Source: Streptomyces camponoticapitis (GTDB taxonomy: Bacteria > Actinomycetota > Actinomycetes > Streptomycetales > Streptomycetaceae). Taken from it: a stretch of DNA of 64,000 bases. Below the pieces are notes generated by a model. The model did no database searches. It had not been told where the DNA came from and worked only from the letters and a program-made list of their open reading frames with translations. How positions within the stretch are numbered: position 1 is the stretch's first letter; every line of letters starts with the position of its first letter. Location of the stretch: assembly GCF_014646115.1 (NCBI RefSeq), contig NZ_BMMV01000002.1, forward strand, positions 1-64,000. Reading direction: 5' to 3'. Of the stretch, positions 1 through 7,874 are shown piece after piece. The position numbers were made by a program, and so were the translations under genes.

Positions 1-132
1 GCCCGCTACGCGGCCCGGCTGACCGTGTCACCGAGATGATCTCCGCCTACGAAAATCTTGCCAGAGCCACGTTCACTTGTACGCCGACATTGGCTGCGAG
101 TGTGGGCCAGCTCGCGTTGCTGTCGTGGGTGG

Positions 133-963
133 TCAGCCGGTGATGTCGACGGCTGCCGCTGAATCGCGCTGGTCGGCGATGCCGGCGAGGCGTGCGGTGA
201 GGGCTTGGTAGGTGTACTGGTAGGCGTCGCTGCCGAGCACGACACGGAGCGGAGCCGGTTCGGTCTCGGCGGCGGCGATGATGGCAGCTGCGACCTTGAC
301 GGGGTCGCCGGGTGAGGGGCGGGTGCCGGCGGACAGTCCGCGCACCATGGCGGCGGGGGTGTCGTCGTAGGCGGTCATTGGGGTGGCGAGGACGGCGTTG
401 CGGCGGAAGCCGGTGGCGGTGCCGCCCGGCTCGATGATGGTGACGCCGATGCCAAACGGGGCGACTTCAGCGGCGAGGGCTTCCATGAATCCTTCGATGC
501 CGAACTTGCCGGCGCTGTAGAGAGAGCCGCCGGGGCCGGCGGCTTGGCCGCCATAGGTGGAGATCTGCACGATGCGTCCGCCTCGGTCGGCCCGCAGGTG
601 GGGCAGCGCGGCCCTGGCCACGGTGATGGAGCCGGTGAGGTTGGTCGCCAGGTGGTGGGCGATCTGGGCGTCGGTGAATTCCTCTGCCGCGCCGAACATG
701 CCGTAGCCGGCGTTGTTGACCACGACGTCGAGGTGGCCCAGCTTGGCTGCGGCGCGGTCGAAGGTCGTGCGGACCGCGTCGGTGTCGGTCACGTCGAGCT
801 CCGCCGGCCAGAAGGCGTCGCCGTAAGTGGCGGCGATCTCGTGCAGGGCGCCGGTGTTGCGGCCGGTTCCTGCGACGCGGTCGCCCCGCTGGAGGAGCTG
901 TGCTGTCATCTCGCGGCCGAGGCCGCTGGTGACGCCGGTGATGAACCAGGCGCGGGTGCTCAC
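133..963 (-). CDS. SDR family oxidoreductase (classical short-chain dehydrogenase)
   Basis: A 276-residue NAD(P)-dependent short-chain dehydrogenase, presumably cytosolic; the substrate is unknown. The Rossmann glycine motif TGVTSGLG is at residues 9-16, the NNAG motif at 83-86, the catalytic Ser near 135 and YSAGK at 149-153, so the catalytic set is complete. The arginine at the end of the second beta strand (GTGRN, near 35) suggests NADPH preference. The GTG start overlaps the TGA of the upstream TetR gene by four bases (GTGA at 960-963), so the two are translationally coupled. The protein resembles the SDR encoded divergently at 1639, which suggests paralogues under the same regulator. Confidence 0.88.
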   Translation of the reverse strand: MSTRAWFITGVTSGLGREMTAQLLQRGDRVAGTGRNTGALHEIAATYGDAFWPAELDVTDTDAVRTTFDRAAAKLGHLDVVVNNAGYGMFGAAEEFTDAQIAHHLATNLTGSITVARAALPHLRADRGGRIVQISTYGGQAAGPGGSLYSAGKFGIEGFMEALAAEVAPFGIGVTIIEPGGTATGFRRNAVLATPMTAYDDTPAAMVRGLSAGTRPSPGDPVKVAAAIIAAAETEPAPLRVVLGSDAYQYTYQALTARLAGIADQRDSAAAVDITG

Positions 964-1544
964 GAGGTCACCTTCTTCGAGGGGGCGGTGAGTGCGTCGG
1001 TCAGTGCGGTCACCGCGGTGACGACCGCGGTGCGGTGCGCGGCGGCGCGCTGGGCTTCGGGTTCACCGAGGGGGTTGCGGATGCGAGCGGCGGTGGTGTT
1101 CCAGGCCATCACCGCGCCGAGGGCGATCATCATCAGATCGGTGGCCAGGTTGAGGTGGACGCCGTAGCTGGCGGCGATCTCGGTGGCCTTGGCGATGTGG
1201 GACTCGATCTCGGCTTCCGAGGCTTCGGGAAACTCCAGCGAACGCCACTGGCTCAGGCGCTGCAGGCCGGGGTCGGCGACCAGCGCGTCGAACAGGGCGC
1301 CTGCGTAGCCGGGCAGGTCGTCGGCAGTGATCGGTGCGACGTCGGCGAGGACGCGCAGGCGGTCGGCCATGACCGCGTCGAACAGTGCTTCCTTGGACCC
1401 GAAGTAGGCATAGATCCCCTGTTTGTTCGCCGAGGCGGCCTTGGCGATGCGGTCGACTCGGGCACCGGCGAGGCCGACCCGGACGAACTCGTCGTAGGCC
1501 GCGTCCAGGAGCCGGGCCTTGGTTGCAGCGGAGTCGTAAGCCAT
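960..1544 (-). CDS. TetR/AcrR family transcriptional regulator
   Basis: A 194-residue TetR-type repressor. The N-terminal helix-turn-helix lies at about residues 8-55 and ends in the typical GIYAYFGSKEALF motif; the C-terminal ligand domain is divergent. It is the first gene of a two-gene unit with the SDR at 133-963 and diverges from the SDR gene at 1639. The shared intergenic stretch has two inverted copies of AAAYGGTTGG placed around a promoter, as expected for an autoregulating TetR protein. The ligand is unknown but may be the substrate of the neighbouring dehydrogenases. Confidence 0.88.
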   Translation of the reverse strand: MAYDSAATKARLLDAAYDEFVRVGLAGARVDRIAKAASANKQGIYAYFGSKEALFDAVMADRLRVLADVAPITADDLPGYAGALFDALVADPGLQRLSQWRSLEFPEASEAEIESHIAKATEIAASYGVHLNLATDLMMIALGAVMAWNTTAARIRNPLGEPEAQRAAAHRTAVVTAVTALTDALTAPSKKVTS

Positions 1545-1558
1545 GAACCCAGATTAAA

Positions 1559-1624
1559 CCAACCGTTTGACTTGTGGGAAGGGTGGTCGTAGCGTGGGAT
1601 CAAGCAAATAAACCAAATGGTTGG
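1559..1624. promoter_or_regulatory. Divergent promoter with two putative TetR operators
   Basis: A sigma-70-like promoter reads rightward: TTGACT at 1567-1572, a 17-base spacer and TAGCGT at 1590-1595. CCAACCGTTT (1559-1568) touches the -35 box, and its inverted near-copy AAATGGTTGG (1615-1624) lies after the expected transcription start. Together they form an inverted pair of AAAYGGTTGG boxes. That these are TetR sites is inference from position and symmetry. Confidence 0.6.
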
Positions 1625-1638
1625 ATGAGGGAGTGGTC

Positions 1639-2475
1639 ATGGCTTCGAAGACCTGGTTCGTCACGGGTGCGTCGGCCGGAATCGGGCGTGTCGTCACCAA
1701 GCAGCTGCTGGAGCGGGGCGACCGTGTCGCGGCGACCGCCCGCCGCCCGGAGGTCCTGTCTGACCTCGCGGACCGCTTCGGTGACCGGCTGTGGACGGCC
1801 GCGCTGGACGTCACCGACACCAAGGCGCTCAACGACACCGTCGAGCGCGCCTTCGCCGACCTCGGCCGGATCGACGTCGTCTACTCCAACGCGGGTCGCG
1901 GCTCCGTCGGAGCCGCGGAGGAGATGACCGTCGCCTCGATCGACGAGCAGATCGCGCTGAACATGACGGCGCCCATCCACCTGCTGCGCGCCGTGCTCCC
2001 GCACTTCCGCGCGCAGGGTGGCGGGCGCTTCATCCAGATGTCGACCATGGGCGCGCACATCACCACCCCCGGCGCGAGCATGTACCACGCCTCGAAGTGG
2101 GGAGTGGAGGGCTTCTTCGAGTCCGTGATCCCCGAGGTGGAGCCCTTCGGTGTCGGAATCACGATGGTGGAACCCGGGATCATCCGCACCACCTTCGGCG
2201 CCAACCTCGACGTCGCACCGGGCATGCCCGAGTACGCCGACGGCCCGGCCGGGCAGATCCGCGCCTACCTCGCGAGCGTCGACAACGTCACCGCCGAGGC
2301 GCCCGGCGATCCGGCCAAGGTCGCCGCCGCGATCATCGCCTCGGCCGACGCCGCCCCCGCGCCCCGACGCCTGGCGCTGGGCAGCGACGCCTACAACGCC
2401 ATGCGCGCCGCCCTCAGCGGCCGTATCGCCGAGCTGGACGCCGGCAAGCAGACCGCCGCCTCCATCGACTTCTGA
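1639..2475 (+). CDS. SDR family oxidoreductase
   Basis: A 278-residue classical short-chain dehydrogenase. It has TGASAGIG near residues 8-15, a SNAG variant of the NNAG motif and an intact YHASK active site, so it is predicted to be active. I chose ATG 1639 because GAGGGAG lies 5-6 bases upstream; a TTG six codons earlier is possible. It is the first gene of a rightward series of three SDRs and a DUF2255-like protein, transcribed away from the TetR gene. It is similar in sequence to the SDR at 133-963. The substrate cannot be read from the sequence. Confidence 0.87.
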   Translation: MASKTWFVTGASAGIGRVVTKQLLERGDRVAATARRPEVLSDLADRFGDRLWTAALDVTDTKALNDTVERAFADLGRIDVVYSNAGRGSVGAAEEMTVASIDEQIALNMTAPIHLLRAVLPHFRAQGGGRFIQMSTMGAHITTPGASMYHASKWGVEGFFESVIPEVEPFGVGITMVEPGIIRTTFGANLDVAPGMPEYADGPAGQIRAYLASVDNVTAEAPGDPAKVAAAIIASADAAPAPRRLALGSDAYNAMRAALSGRIAELDAGKQTAASIDF

Positions 2476-2580
2476 GCCCACAACCAGTCCGGCACGAGCG
2501 CCGCCAGCACGGCGCCGCCGACACCATCACACCGCCTCCAGGCGATCACGCCTGTCCTCAACCGCTTGAGGAAGATCATC

Positions 2581-3312
2581 ATGTCCAAGGTTCTCGCCAT
2601 CTTCGGTGCCGGCTCCGGCCTGGGCACCGCCCTGGCCCGCCGCTTCGGCAAAGAAGGCTTCACCATCGCGCTGGTGGCCCGCAGCGCCGACCGGCTGCAG
2701 GCCATGGCGACCGAGCTGGCCGCCGACGGCATCGACGCCACCGCCTTCCCGGCCGACCTGTCCGACCCGGCAGGCGCCACCGAGGCCGTGCAGCAGATCA
2801 AGGACCGCTACGGCCGCATCGACGTCGTCTCCTACCAGCCGCTGCCCGGCGGGACCGCGTTCGTGCCCGCCGCCGAACTCGACGCCGAACGCCTCGCCCA
2901 CTGGGTGAACCTGTTCCTGCTCAGCCCCGTCGCCATCGCGCACGCCGTGCTGCCGGAGATGACCGCGCGCGGCACCGGCGGGTTCATCGTGACCGGCGGC
3001 TTCACCGCCGCCGACCCGCAGCCCTTCATCAGCGGCATCGGCCCGGCCATGGCCGGCATCCGCAACTTCGTCTACTCCCTGCACGGCGAAGTCGCCGACA
3101 GGGGCGTCTACGCCGGGGTCGTGACCCTGTCCGCGCTCATCAAGGACAGCGAGTCCTACAACGCCATGTCCCCCGAGCAGCTCGCCGAGATCACCGGCGG
3201 CACCACCGGCATGCACGTCATCGACCCCGCCGACCTCGCCGAGACCTACTGGCGGCTGTTCACCGACCGCACCCAGACCGAGTACCGCTTCCCCGCTCCG
3301 CCGGCACAGTAA
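2581..3312 (+). CDS. Atypical SDR-fold protein lacking catalytic Tyr/Lys
   Basis: A 243-residue SDR-fold protein. The nucleotide-binding glycine motif (FGAGSGLG) and ARS at the end of beta 2 are present, so it probably still binds NADP. The NNAG motif is replaced by SYQPLP. In the segment that normally carries YxxxK, the sequence GIGPAMAGIRN places Ile and Met where Tyr and Lys should be. It may therefore be a non-catalytic or differently acting member. ATG 2581 follows GAGGAAG by six bases. It sits between two catalytically complete SDRs in the same orientation, so a partner or regulatory role is possible. Confidence 0.8.
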   Translation: MSKVLAIFGAGSGLGTALARRFGKEGFTIALVARSADRLQAMATELAADGIDATAFPADLSDPAGATEAVQQIKDRYGRIDVVSYQPLPGGTAFVPAAELDAERLAHWVNLFLLSPVAIAHAVLPEMTARGTGGFIVTGGFTAADPQPFISGIGPAMAGIRNFVYSLHGEVADRGVYAGVVTLSALIKDSESYNAMSPEQLAEITGGTTGMHVIDPADLAETYWRLFTDRTQTEYRFPAPPAQ

Positions 3313-3433
3313 TCAGCTCAGCTCCCACGCCTGGCGGCCGGCCGCGGAGCCAACCGGTCGGCCGCCCATCACTTTTCTTACCGCCGACCGCTACACAACG
3401 TGCCGATCACCTACTTCCGACAGGAGAAAGACC

Positions 3434-4189
3434 ATGACTGACCTCACCGGCAAGACCGCCGTGATCACCGGTTCCGCCCGGGGCATCGGCAAGGCCATCG
3501 CGCTGCGCTACGCGCAGCTCGGCGCGAACATCGTGATCAACTACTCGTCCAACGCCGCCAACGGCGAGCAGGCGCTCAAGGAAGTCCGCGAGCACGGCGT
3601 CCAGGCCATCGCCGTCCAGGCCGACATCTCTAAAGCCGCAGACGTCGACCGTCTCTTCGCCCAGGCCACGCAGCGCTTCGGGTCGATCGACACCGTCGTG
3701 GCCAACGCCGGCCTGGAACTCCTCGGGACCCCGATCGCCGACCTCAGCGACGAGCAGATCGACAACATGGTCAACGTCAACGCGCGCGGCGCCCTGCTGA
3801 CCCTGCAACGAGCCGCGAAGAACACCGCCGACAACGGACGGATCATCTATATCGCCTCCACGGCCATCGCCCACCCGGTCTCCGGCGCGGGCCTGTACAC
3901 CGCGACCAAGGCCCCCGGCCGCTATTTCGCCGAAGTCCTGGCCCGCGAGGTGGCCGAACGCGGCATCACCGTCAACACCATCGAGCCGGGACCGATCGAC
4001 GAGGCCGGAGTCTTCATCGACTCCATCCCCACCGACTCGCCGTTCCGCGGTCTCCAGGCCGCGGGCCGCATCGCCGACCGCATCGGCACCCCCAAGGATG
4101 TCGCCGACGCCGCCGAATACCTCGCAGGCGACCTCGCCGCCTGGGTCAGCGGCACCACCCTCCTCATCACCGGCGGGCTGCCCCAGTAA
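3434..4189 (+). CDS. SDR family oxidoreductase (FabG-like)
   Basis: A 251-residue FabG-like short-chain dehydrogenase. It has TGSARGIGKAI near residues 12-22, ANAG in the NNAG position and YTATK as active-site Tyr/Lys. The C terminus, ending in ISG-type residues followed by LLITGGLPQ, is typical of 3-oxoacyl-ACP-reductase-like enzymes. AGGAG lies about eight bases before the ATG. It is the third SDR of the rightward unit. The general reaction, NAD(P)H-dependent carbonyl/alcohol interconversion, is known for the family; the actual substrate is unknown. Confidence 0.88.
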   Translation: MTDLTGKTAVITGSARGIGKAIALRYAQLGANIVINYSSNAANGEQALKEVREHGVQAIAVQADISKAADVDRLFAQATQRFGSIDTVVANAGLELLGTPIADLSDEQIDNMVNVNARGALLTLQRAAKNTADNGRIIYIASTAIAHPVSGAGLYTATKAPGRYFAEVLAREVAERGITVNTIEPGPIDEAGVFIDSIPTDSPFRGLQAAGRIADRIGTPKDVADAAEYLAGDLAAWVSGTTLLITGGLPQ

Positions 4190-4310
4190 CCCGGCGCTTC
4201 ACCCGGCGCTCGCGCCCGCACCACCCGGCAGCCCCACCACCCGATCAGGCCGACGGCGGCGCAGCCGCACCCCGCAGCCGCGCCGCCGCCGACCGGCAAG
4301 GAGCATCCCG

Positions 4311-4709
4311 ATGACCGCGACGGAAGAATTCCAGGAGACCACTGCCTACTTGGAGCACGTGGAGACCGCGATGATCGCCACAACGCTCCCGCGCGGAGGC
4401 GAGATCATCACTCCGATCTGGGCCGTGACCGTGGACGGCGTGCCGTACATCCGCAGCGGCCACGGCACGCAGGCCAAGTGGTACCGCCGAGCCCTCCAGG
4501 CCGGCCGTGCGGACTTCGTCGACGGCACCCGAAGATTCCCCGTTCGTCTCGCGGCGACCGCGGACGCGGCACGGGACACCGCGGTCGACCAGGCGTACAT
4601 CGACAAGTACCAGACCCTGTGGCCCGGCCCCACCCGCTCCATGACCACCGAACCCGCCCGCACCACCACCCTGCGCCTGCTCTCACCCGACCCCGGCCCA
4701 GCCAGATAA
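4311..4709 (+). CDS. DUF2255 family protein
   Basis: A 132-residue small protein resembling the DUF2255 family, which has a split-barrel-like appearance related to flavin-binding PPOX proteins. Visible features are an early strand pair ending in PIWAVTVDG and an HGTQAKWYRRAL motif, followed by a segment like those that contact nucleotide or flavin in this group. ATG 4311 follows AAGGAG at 4298-4303. It ends the SDR unit, and a redox role with the upstream dehydrogenases is inference only. Confidence 0.65.
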   Translation: MTATEEFQETTAYLEHVETAMIATTLPRGGEIITPIWAVTVDGVPYIRSGHGTQAKWYRRALQAGRADFVDGTRRFPVRLAATADAARDTAVDQAYIDKYQTLWPGPTRSMTTEPARTTTLRLLSPDPGPAR

Positions 4710-4871
4710 CCTGCATTGCCCGGGGCGCCGGCCGCGGTACTCGCCCCGCCTGAGCCCGGCCGTCCGTGGGAAGCTCGGCGCTTCACCGTCTCATGGGAAT
4801 CAAGGAGCTTGATCACCTTTCAGCCCGTGCGGCCGAGTCGTCCCAGGAAGCCGCCTTGACGGCGCTCGGCT

Positions 4872-4901
4872 CGCTACTGAACTTGATCGGGTGGTGTCGG
4901 G
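4872..4901 (+). repeat. Left terminal inverted repeat of the IS630-type element
   Basis: Positions 4872-4886 read CGCTACTGAACTTGA and are the exact reverse complement of 6611-6625. The next 15 bases match the right repeat at 10 positions, ending in GTCGGG on both sides. Confidence 0.75.
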
Positions 4902-4946
4902 CTGTTTGCCGGACAGTGTTCGGGGAGCTTCGGTAGTCCTGGTGGG

Positions 4947-6010
4947 GTGAGATATCCGCAGGGTGGTGGCTTGACCGAAGCCGAGAGGGCCGGGCGAGAG
5001 CAGGTCCGGCTCCAGGCCGTGACCGGCTTCGAGGCTGGCGAGAAGAACCGGGAGATCGCTGCCGCGTTGCGGGTCTCGGAGCGGTCGGTGGAGCGCTGGC
5101 GGCGCCAGTGGCGCGAGGAGGGCCTGGCCGGGGTGGCGTCGAAGGGATCGCCTGGCCGGCCCCGGCTGTCAGACATCCAGATAGCGCGGCTGGAGCGGGA
5201 GTTGGAGTGCGGTCCGCTGGCCCACGGGTGGGCCGATCAGCGGTGGACGCTGGCCCGGGTGAAGACGATGATCGGCCGCCTGTTCCACATCTCGTACACG
5301 GTGGAGGGCACGTGGCGGCTGCTTCGGCGGCACGGATGGTCGTGGCAGCAGCCCGCCCGGCGGGCGATCGAGCGCGACGACGACGCGGTGGAGCTGTGGA
5401 GGCGGGAGGTCTGGCCGCGGGTAAGAGCACCGCGGCGGTGAACAACGCCTGGGTGGTCTTCGAGGACGAGGCCGGCCAGTCGATGACGCCGCCGCGTGCC
5501 AGGACCTGGGGCCGCCTGGGCGTCACCCCGGTCGTCCGCGTGCGCGGACGCGGTTCGGGTCGGGTCTCGATGGCGGGAATGACCTGCTACAAGCCCGGTG
5601 AGCGGTCTCGTCTGATCTACGCGGTCCGCGAGTACCGGGGCCGTAAGGACGAACCGAAGGGTTTCGGCTGGAAGGACTACCGCGGCTTGATCGTCCGTGC
5701 CCACATCCAGCTCGGCGGCCCGATCGTCCTGGTGTGGGACAACCTGCGCATGCACCTGGTCGCGCCGCTACGGGAGTTCTTCGCGGCCAACACCGCCTGG
5801 CTCACCGTCTTCCAGCTACCGGCCTACGCCCCGGACCTGAACCCGCAGGAGTGCGTCTGGTCGCTGGTCAAACGCGACATCGGCAACCTCGCCGCCGTGG
5901 ACCTCAGCCAGATCACCCGAGTCGTGAAGCGTCGCCTCAAAAGGATCCAGTGCCGACCGGAGCTGGTCGACGGCTGCCTGACGGCCACGGGTCTGATGCT
6001 GGAGGGCTGA
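4947..6010 (+). CDS. IS630 family transposase, split by a -1 frameshift
   Basis: A DDE transposase encoded in two overlapping frames. The first frame (4947-5441, GTG start) carries the N-terminal helix-turn-helix (residues about 25-75) and ends at TGA 5439-5441. The second frame continues from about 5438 with the catalytic domain: FEDEAGQ holds the first Asp, VWDNLRMH the second Asp, and NPQECVW the final Glu. Joining after codon 5436-5438 with a one-base backward slip gives a smooth PRR-VNNAW junction. No classical slippery heptamer is visible, so programmed frameshifting and simple inactivation are both possible. Confidence 0.8.
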
Positions 6011-6016
6011 CGTGCT

Positions 6017-6556
6017 TCAGTCCTCCCAGTTCGCGTAGTTACCCATCGCGACGTCGTCACACAAGGTCTCCCATAGCCCGTTGTGTGCGAGCGCGGTGTC
6101 ATCGAGGGTGGCCAGAAGCTCGCGGAGGTCGCCCGCCGCCTCGTCGAATCTGTCCTCCTCGGCTTCTTCGTAGAACGGGAAGCGGGCGATGGTGGCCGCG
6201 ACGCACCGGTGGAAAGCTTCGAGGTCCCTGTTCACGTGATTGGTGGTCGAAGACTCGGCCATAGGGATGTGCACGATGCGGCGCGAAGCCACTTCGATGG
6301 CGATGTGTCCAAACAGGCCGCTGGTCCCGAAGACGACCAACCCGCTCTTGTCCATCCCGCCGAGGACTGCCGCCTCGGCCAACGGTTGGTACTCATAGCC
6401 GATCAGCCCCGCCGGTACACCGTTCTGTCGCAGATCGGCGGCGATCTCAGCGGGCACCATCGGTGAGCAGCCGATACGGAGCACAGAGTACTGGGGCAAC
6501 GGCAACGGCGGCAGGTCTCGAATCACGCGGACATCATCCTCATACTTCCGCGTCAT
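6017..6556 (-). CDS. SUKH-4-like immunity protein (transposon passenger)
   Basis: A 179-residue acidic cytosolic protein. The central GLVVFGTSGLFGHIAIE segment, the HVNRDLEAFHRCV helix and the acidic C terminus with a conserved tryptophan and NYANWED resemble SUKH (SMI1/KNR4) immunity proteins, especially the SUKH-4 type often annotated in Streptomyces. These usually neutralise polymorphic toxins. ATG 6556 was chosen over an upstream start at 6583 because upstream residues look non-coding. It lies wholly inside the transposon's inverted repeats, six bases from the convergent transposase stop. No toxin gene is next to it. Confidence 0.65.
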   Translation of the reverse strand: MTRKYEDDVRVIRDLPPLPLPQYSVLRIGCSPMVPAEIAADLRQNGVPAGLIGYEYQPLAEAAVLGGMDKSGLVVFGTSGLFGHIAIEVASRRIVHIPMAESSTTNHVNRDLEAFHRCVAATIARFPFYEEAEEDRFDEAAGDLRELLATLDDTALAHNGLWETLCDDVAMGNYANWED

Positions 6557-6595
6557 GGGGAAGCCGCGAGCCGGTCCCACCACCGCGCACCAGAC

Positions 6596-6625
6596 CCCGA
6601 CATCACGGATTCAAGTTCAGTAGCG
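6596..6625 (-). repeat. Right terminal inverted repeat of the IS630-type element
   Basis: This is the reverse-complement partner of 4872-4901. Its outer 15 bases (6611-6625) match perfectly. It lies beyond the passenger gene, and I found no equivalent repeat immediately after the transposase. Confidence 0.75.
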
Positions 6626-7771
6626 GGCCCGAGGACGGCGTGCCGTTCCAGGATGAGAACGAGGCGAACAACTACGGCCTCGACCGCGAATCCGACGTCC
6701 GTAACAGGCGGAACCGGCGCCGGCCTGATGCCCCGCTCGGAATGATCGACTACATCGACAAGTGGTTCGGTGAGGGAAACCTACGGATCAACTCGAACCG
6801 CACGAACAAGTCCCGGCTCAAATCGGTAATCAAGCCCTAGTGGGCGCAATGGACCGTGGAAGACATCACGCCTGTCGACTACGACGCCTTCCGTGATTAT
6901 GTGAAAGGAAAGTACTCGGAGAACTACTCCAAGAACATCCTCGGCCTGTTCAAGATGCTGATGGACGACGCCGTGGTGAAGTACAAGCTCCGCGACGAAA
7001 GCCCAATCGTCGAGCAGCGCCGACGCGGTCTCTACAAGAAGAGGCAGACCCGGCGGGTCAGGAAGCGGCTCCCTATCCAAGCCGTACATCAGATCGCCAC
7101 GAACGCGCACACCGTATGGGGCTACACCGGCTGGACGTACATCTGGACGATCGCCTTCTCCGGCGCGCGCCCACCCGGGGAAATGTACGGCCTCCAGAGG
7201 GGCTACTGCTCCCCGTACTGGCCCGCTTCCGAGCCTGACTCCGTTGTCCGTGAAGAAGCGGAGAAGCGGTACGAGGCACTGCACGCGATGCGGATTCGGT
7301 ACCAGACTTACGTGGCGGACAGGAAGCCAGTGCTCGCGGCACCCAAGTACGACTCATGGAGAACACTGGTGATCCCGCCCATCCTCCGTGAGACTGGGGC
7401 CGCAGCTGGCCTCTCACGCGAAGCCCCGGGCGTTCCTCTCGGTGATGCGCAGGCCCCTACTGGGAACCAATTTCGACCGCGACTACTGGAACCCCCTCCG
7501 GGACGGCGCGAAGGAGTGCAACTCCGGCCCGCGGTACGCCCGGTGGGCAAGGCCCGAGATGCCGGCGGTTCCCGAGATGGCAGGGGAGGACATCTACCGG
7601 CTGCGGCACTGGGCGAAGGCCAAGCTGGACGAGGCGGGAGACATCCCGCGAGTTGCCATAGAGGTGAGGATGGGGCATGAACTGCCCGGGGTGGAGGGAA
7701 CATATAGCGAAGTGACGGTCGTAATGGAAGAGCGGATCGTGGAGTACCTCCTGTCTGGGAGAAGGAGGTAG
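6626..7771 (+). pseudogene. Tyrosine-type site-specific integrase remnant
   Basis: This is a broken tyrosine recombinase. The N terminus is missing at the transposon end. The core-binding segment (DYIDKWFGEGNL onward) reads into an in-frame TAG at 6838-6840 and then resumes in the same frame with WTVEDITPVDYDAF. A second lesion near 7405-7425 shifts the frame. The catalytic parts are still recognisable: SGARPPGEMYG holds the first Arg, LRHWAKAKL the His/Arg box, RMGHE the GH, and TYSEV the likely nucleophilic Tyr. It probably came from an actinobacterial integrative element. No attachment site could be assigned. Confidence 0.75.
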
Positions 7772-7874
7772 TGGGTGCCGGTCTGTGGACGCCCTCGTCT
7801 CCCATGGCGCTTCCAGATGATCTTGTGAATGCCGCTGCGCCGCTGGTCAGCGGCCTTCCTGCGCTGGAGTATGA

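Larger units (their letters stand above)
4872..6625 (+). mobile_element. IS630-type transposon with a SUKH-like passenger gene
   Basis: The element is defined by 30-bp inverted repeats at 4872-4901 and 6596-6625: 15 outer bases are identical (CGCTACTGAACTTGA) and 10 of the inner 15 match. Between them lie a transposase and, in convergent orientation, a SUKH-like gene. The TA inside both repeat ends (4875-4876 and 6621-6622) may be the duplicated TA target expected for this family, so the exact boundary could be four bases further in. The right end abuts a decayed integrase. Confidence 0.72.

Noticed and set aside
1..39. Frame reading ARYAARLTVSPR then TGA at 37-39 at the left edge
   Set aside because: It could be the 3' end of an upstream gene, but twelve codons are too few to identify or support it.
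1791..3437. Long plus-strand open frame of 548 codons
   Set aside because: It is a shadow of two SDR genes, rich in Arg/Pro runs, as expected from high-GC third positions.
4793..4936. 47-codon ORF starting MGIKELDHLSARAAESS just before the transposon
   Set aside because: It reads across the left inverted repeat, has no clear ribosome site and matches no family I know; it may be the start of a gene cut by the insertion.
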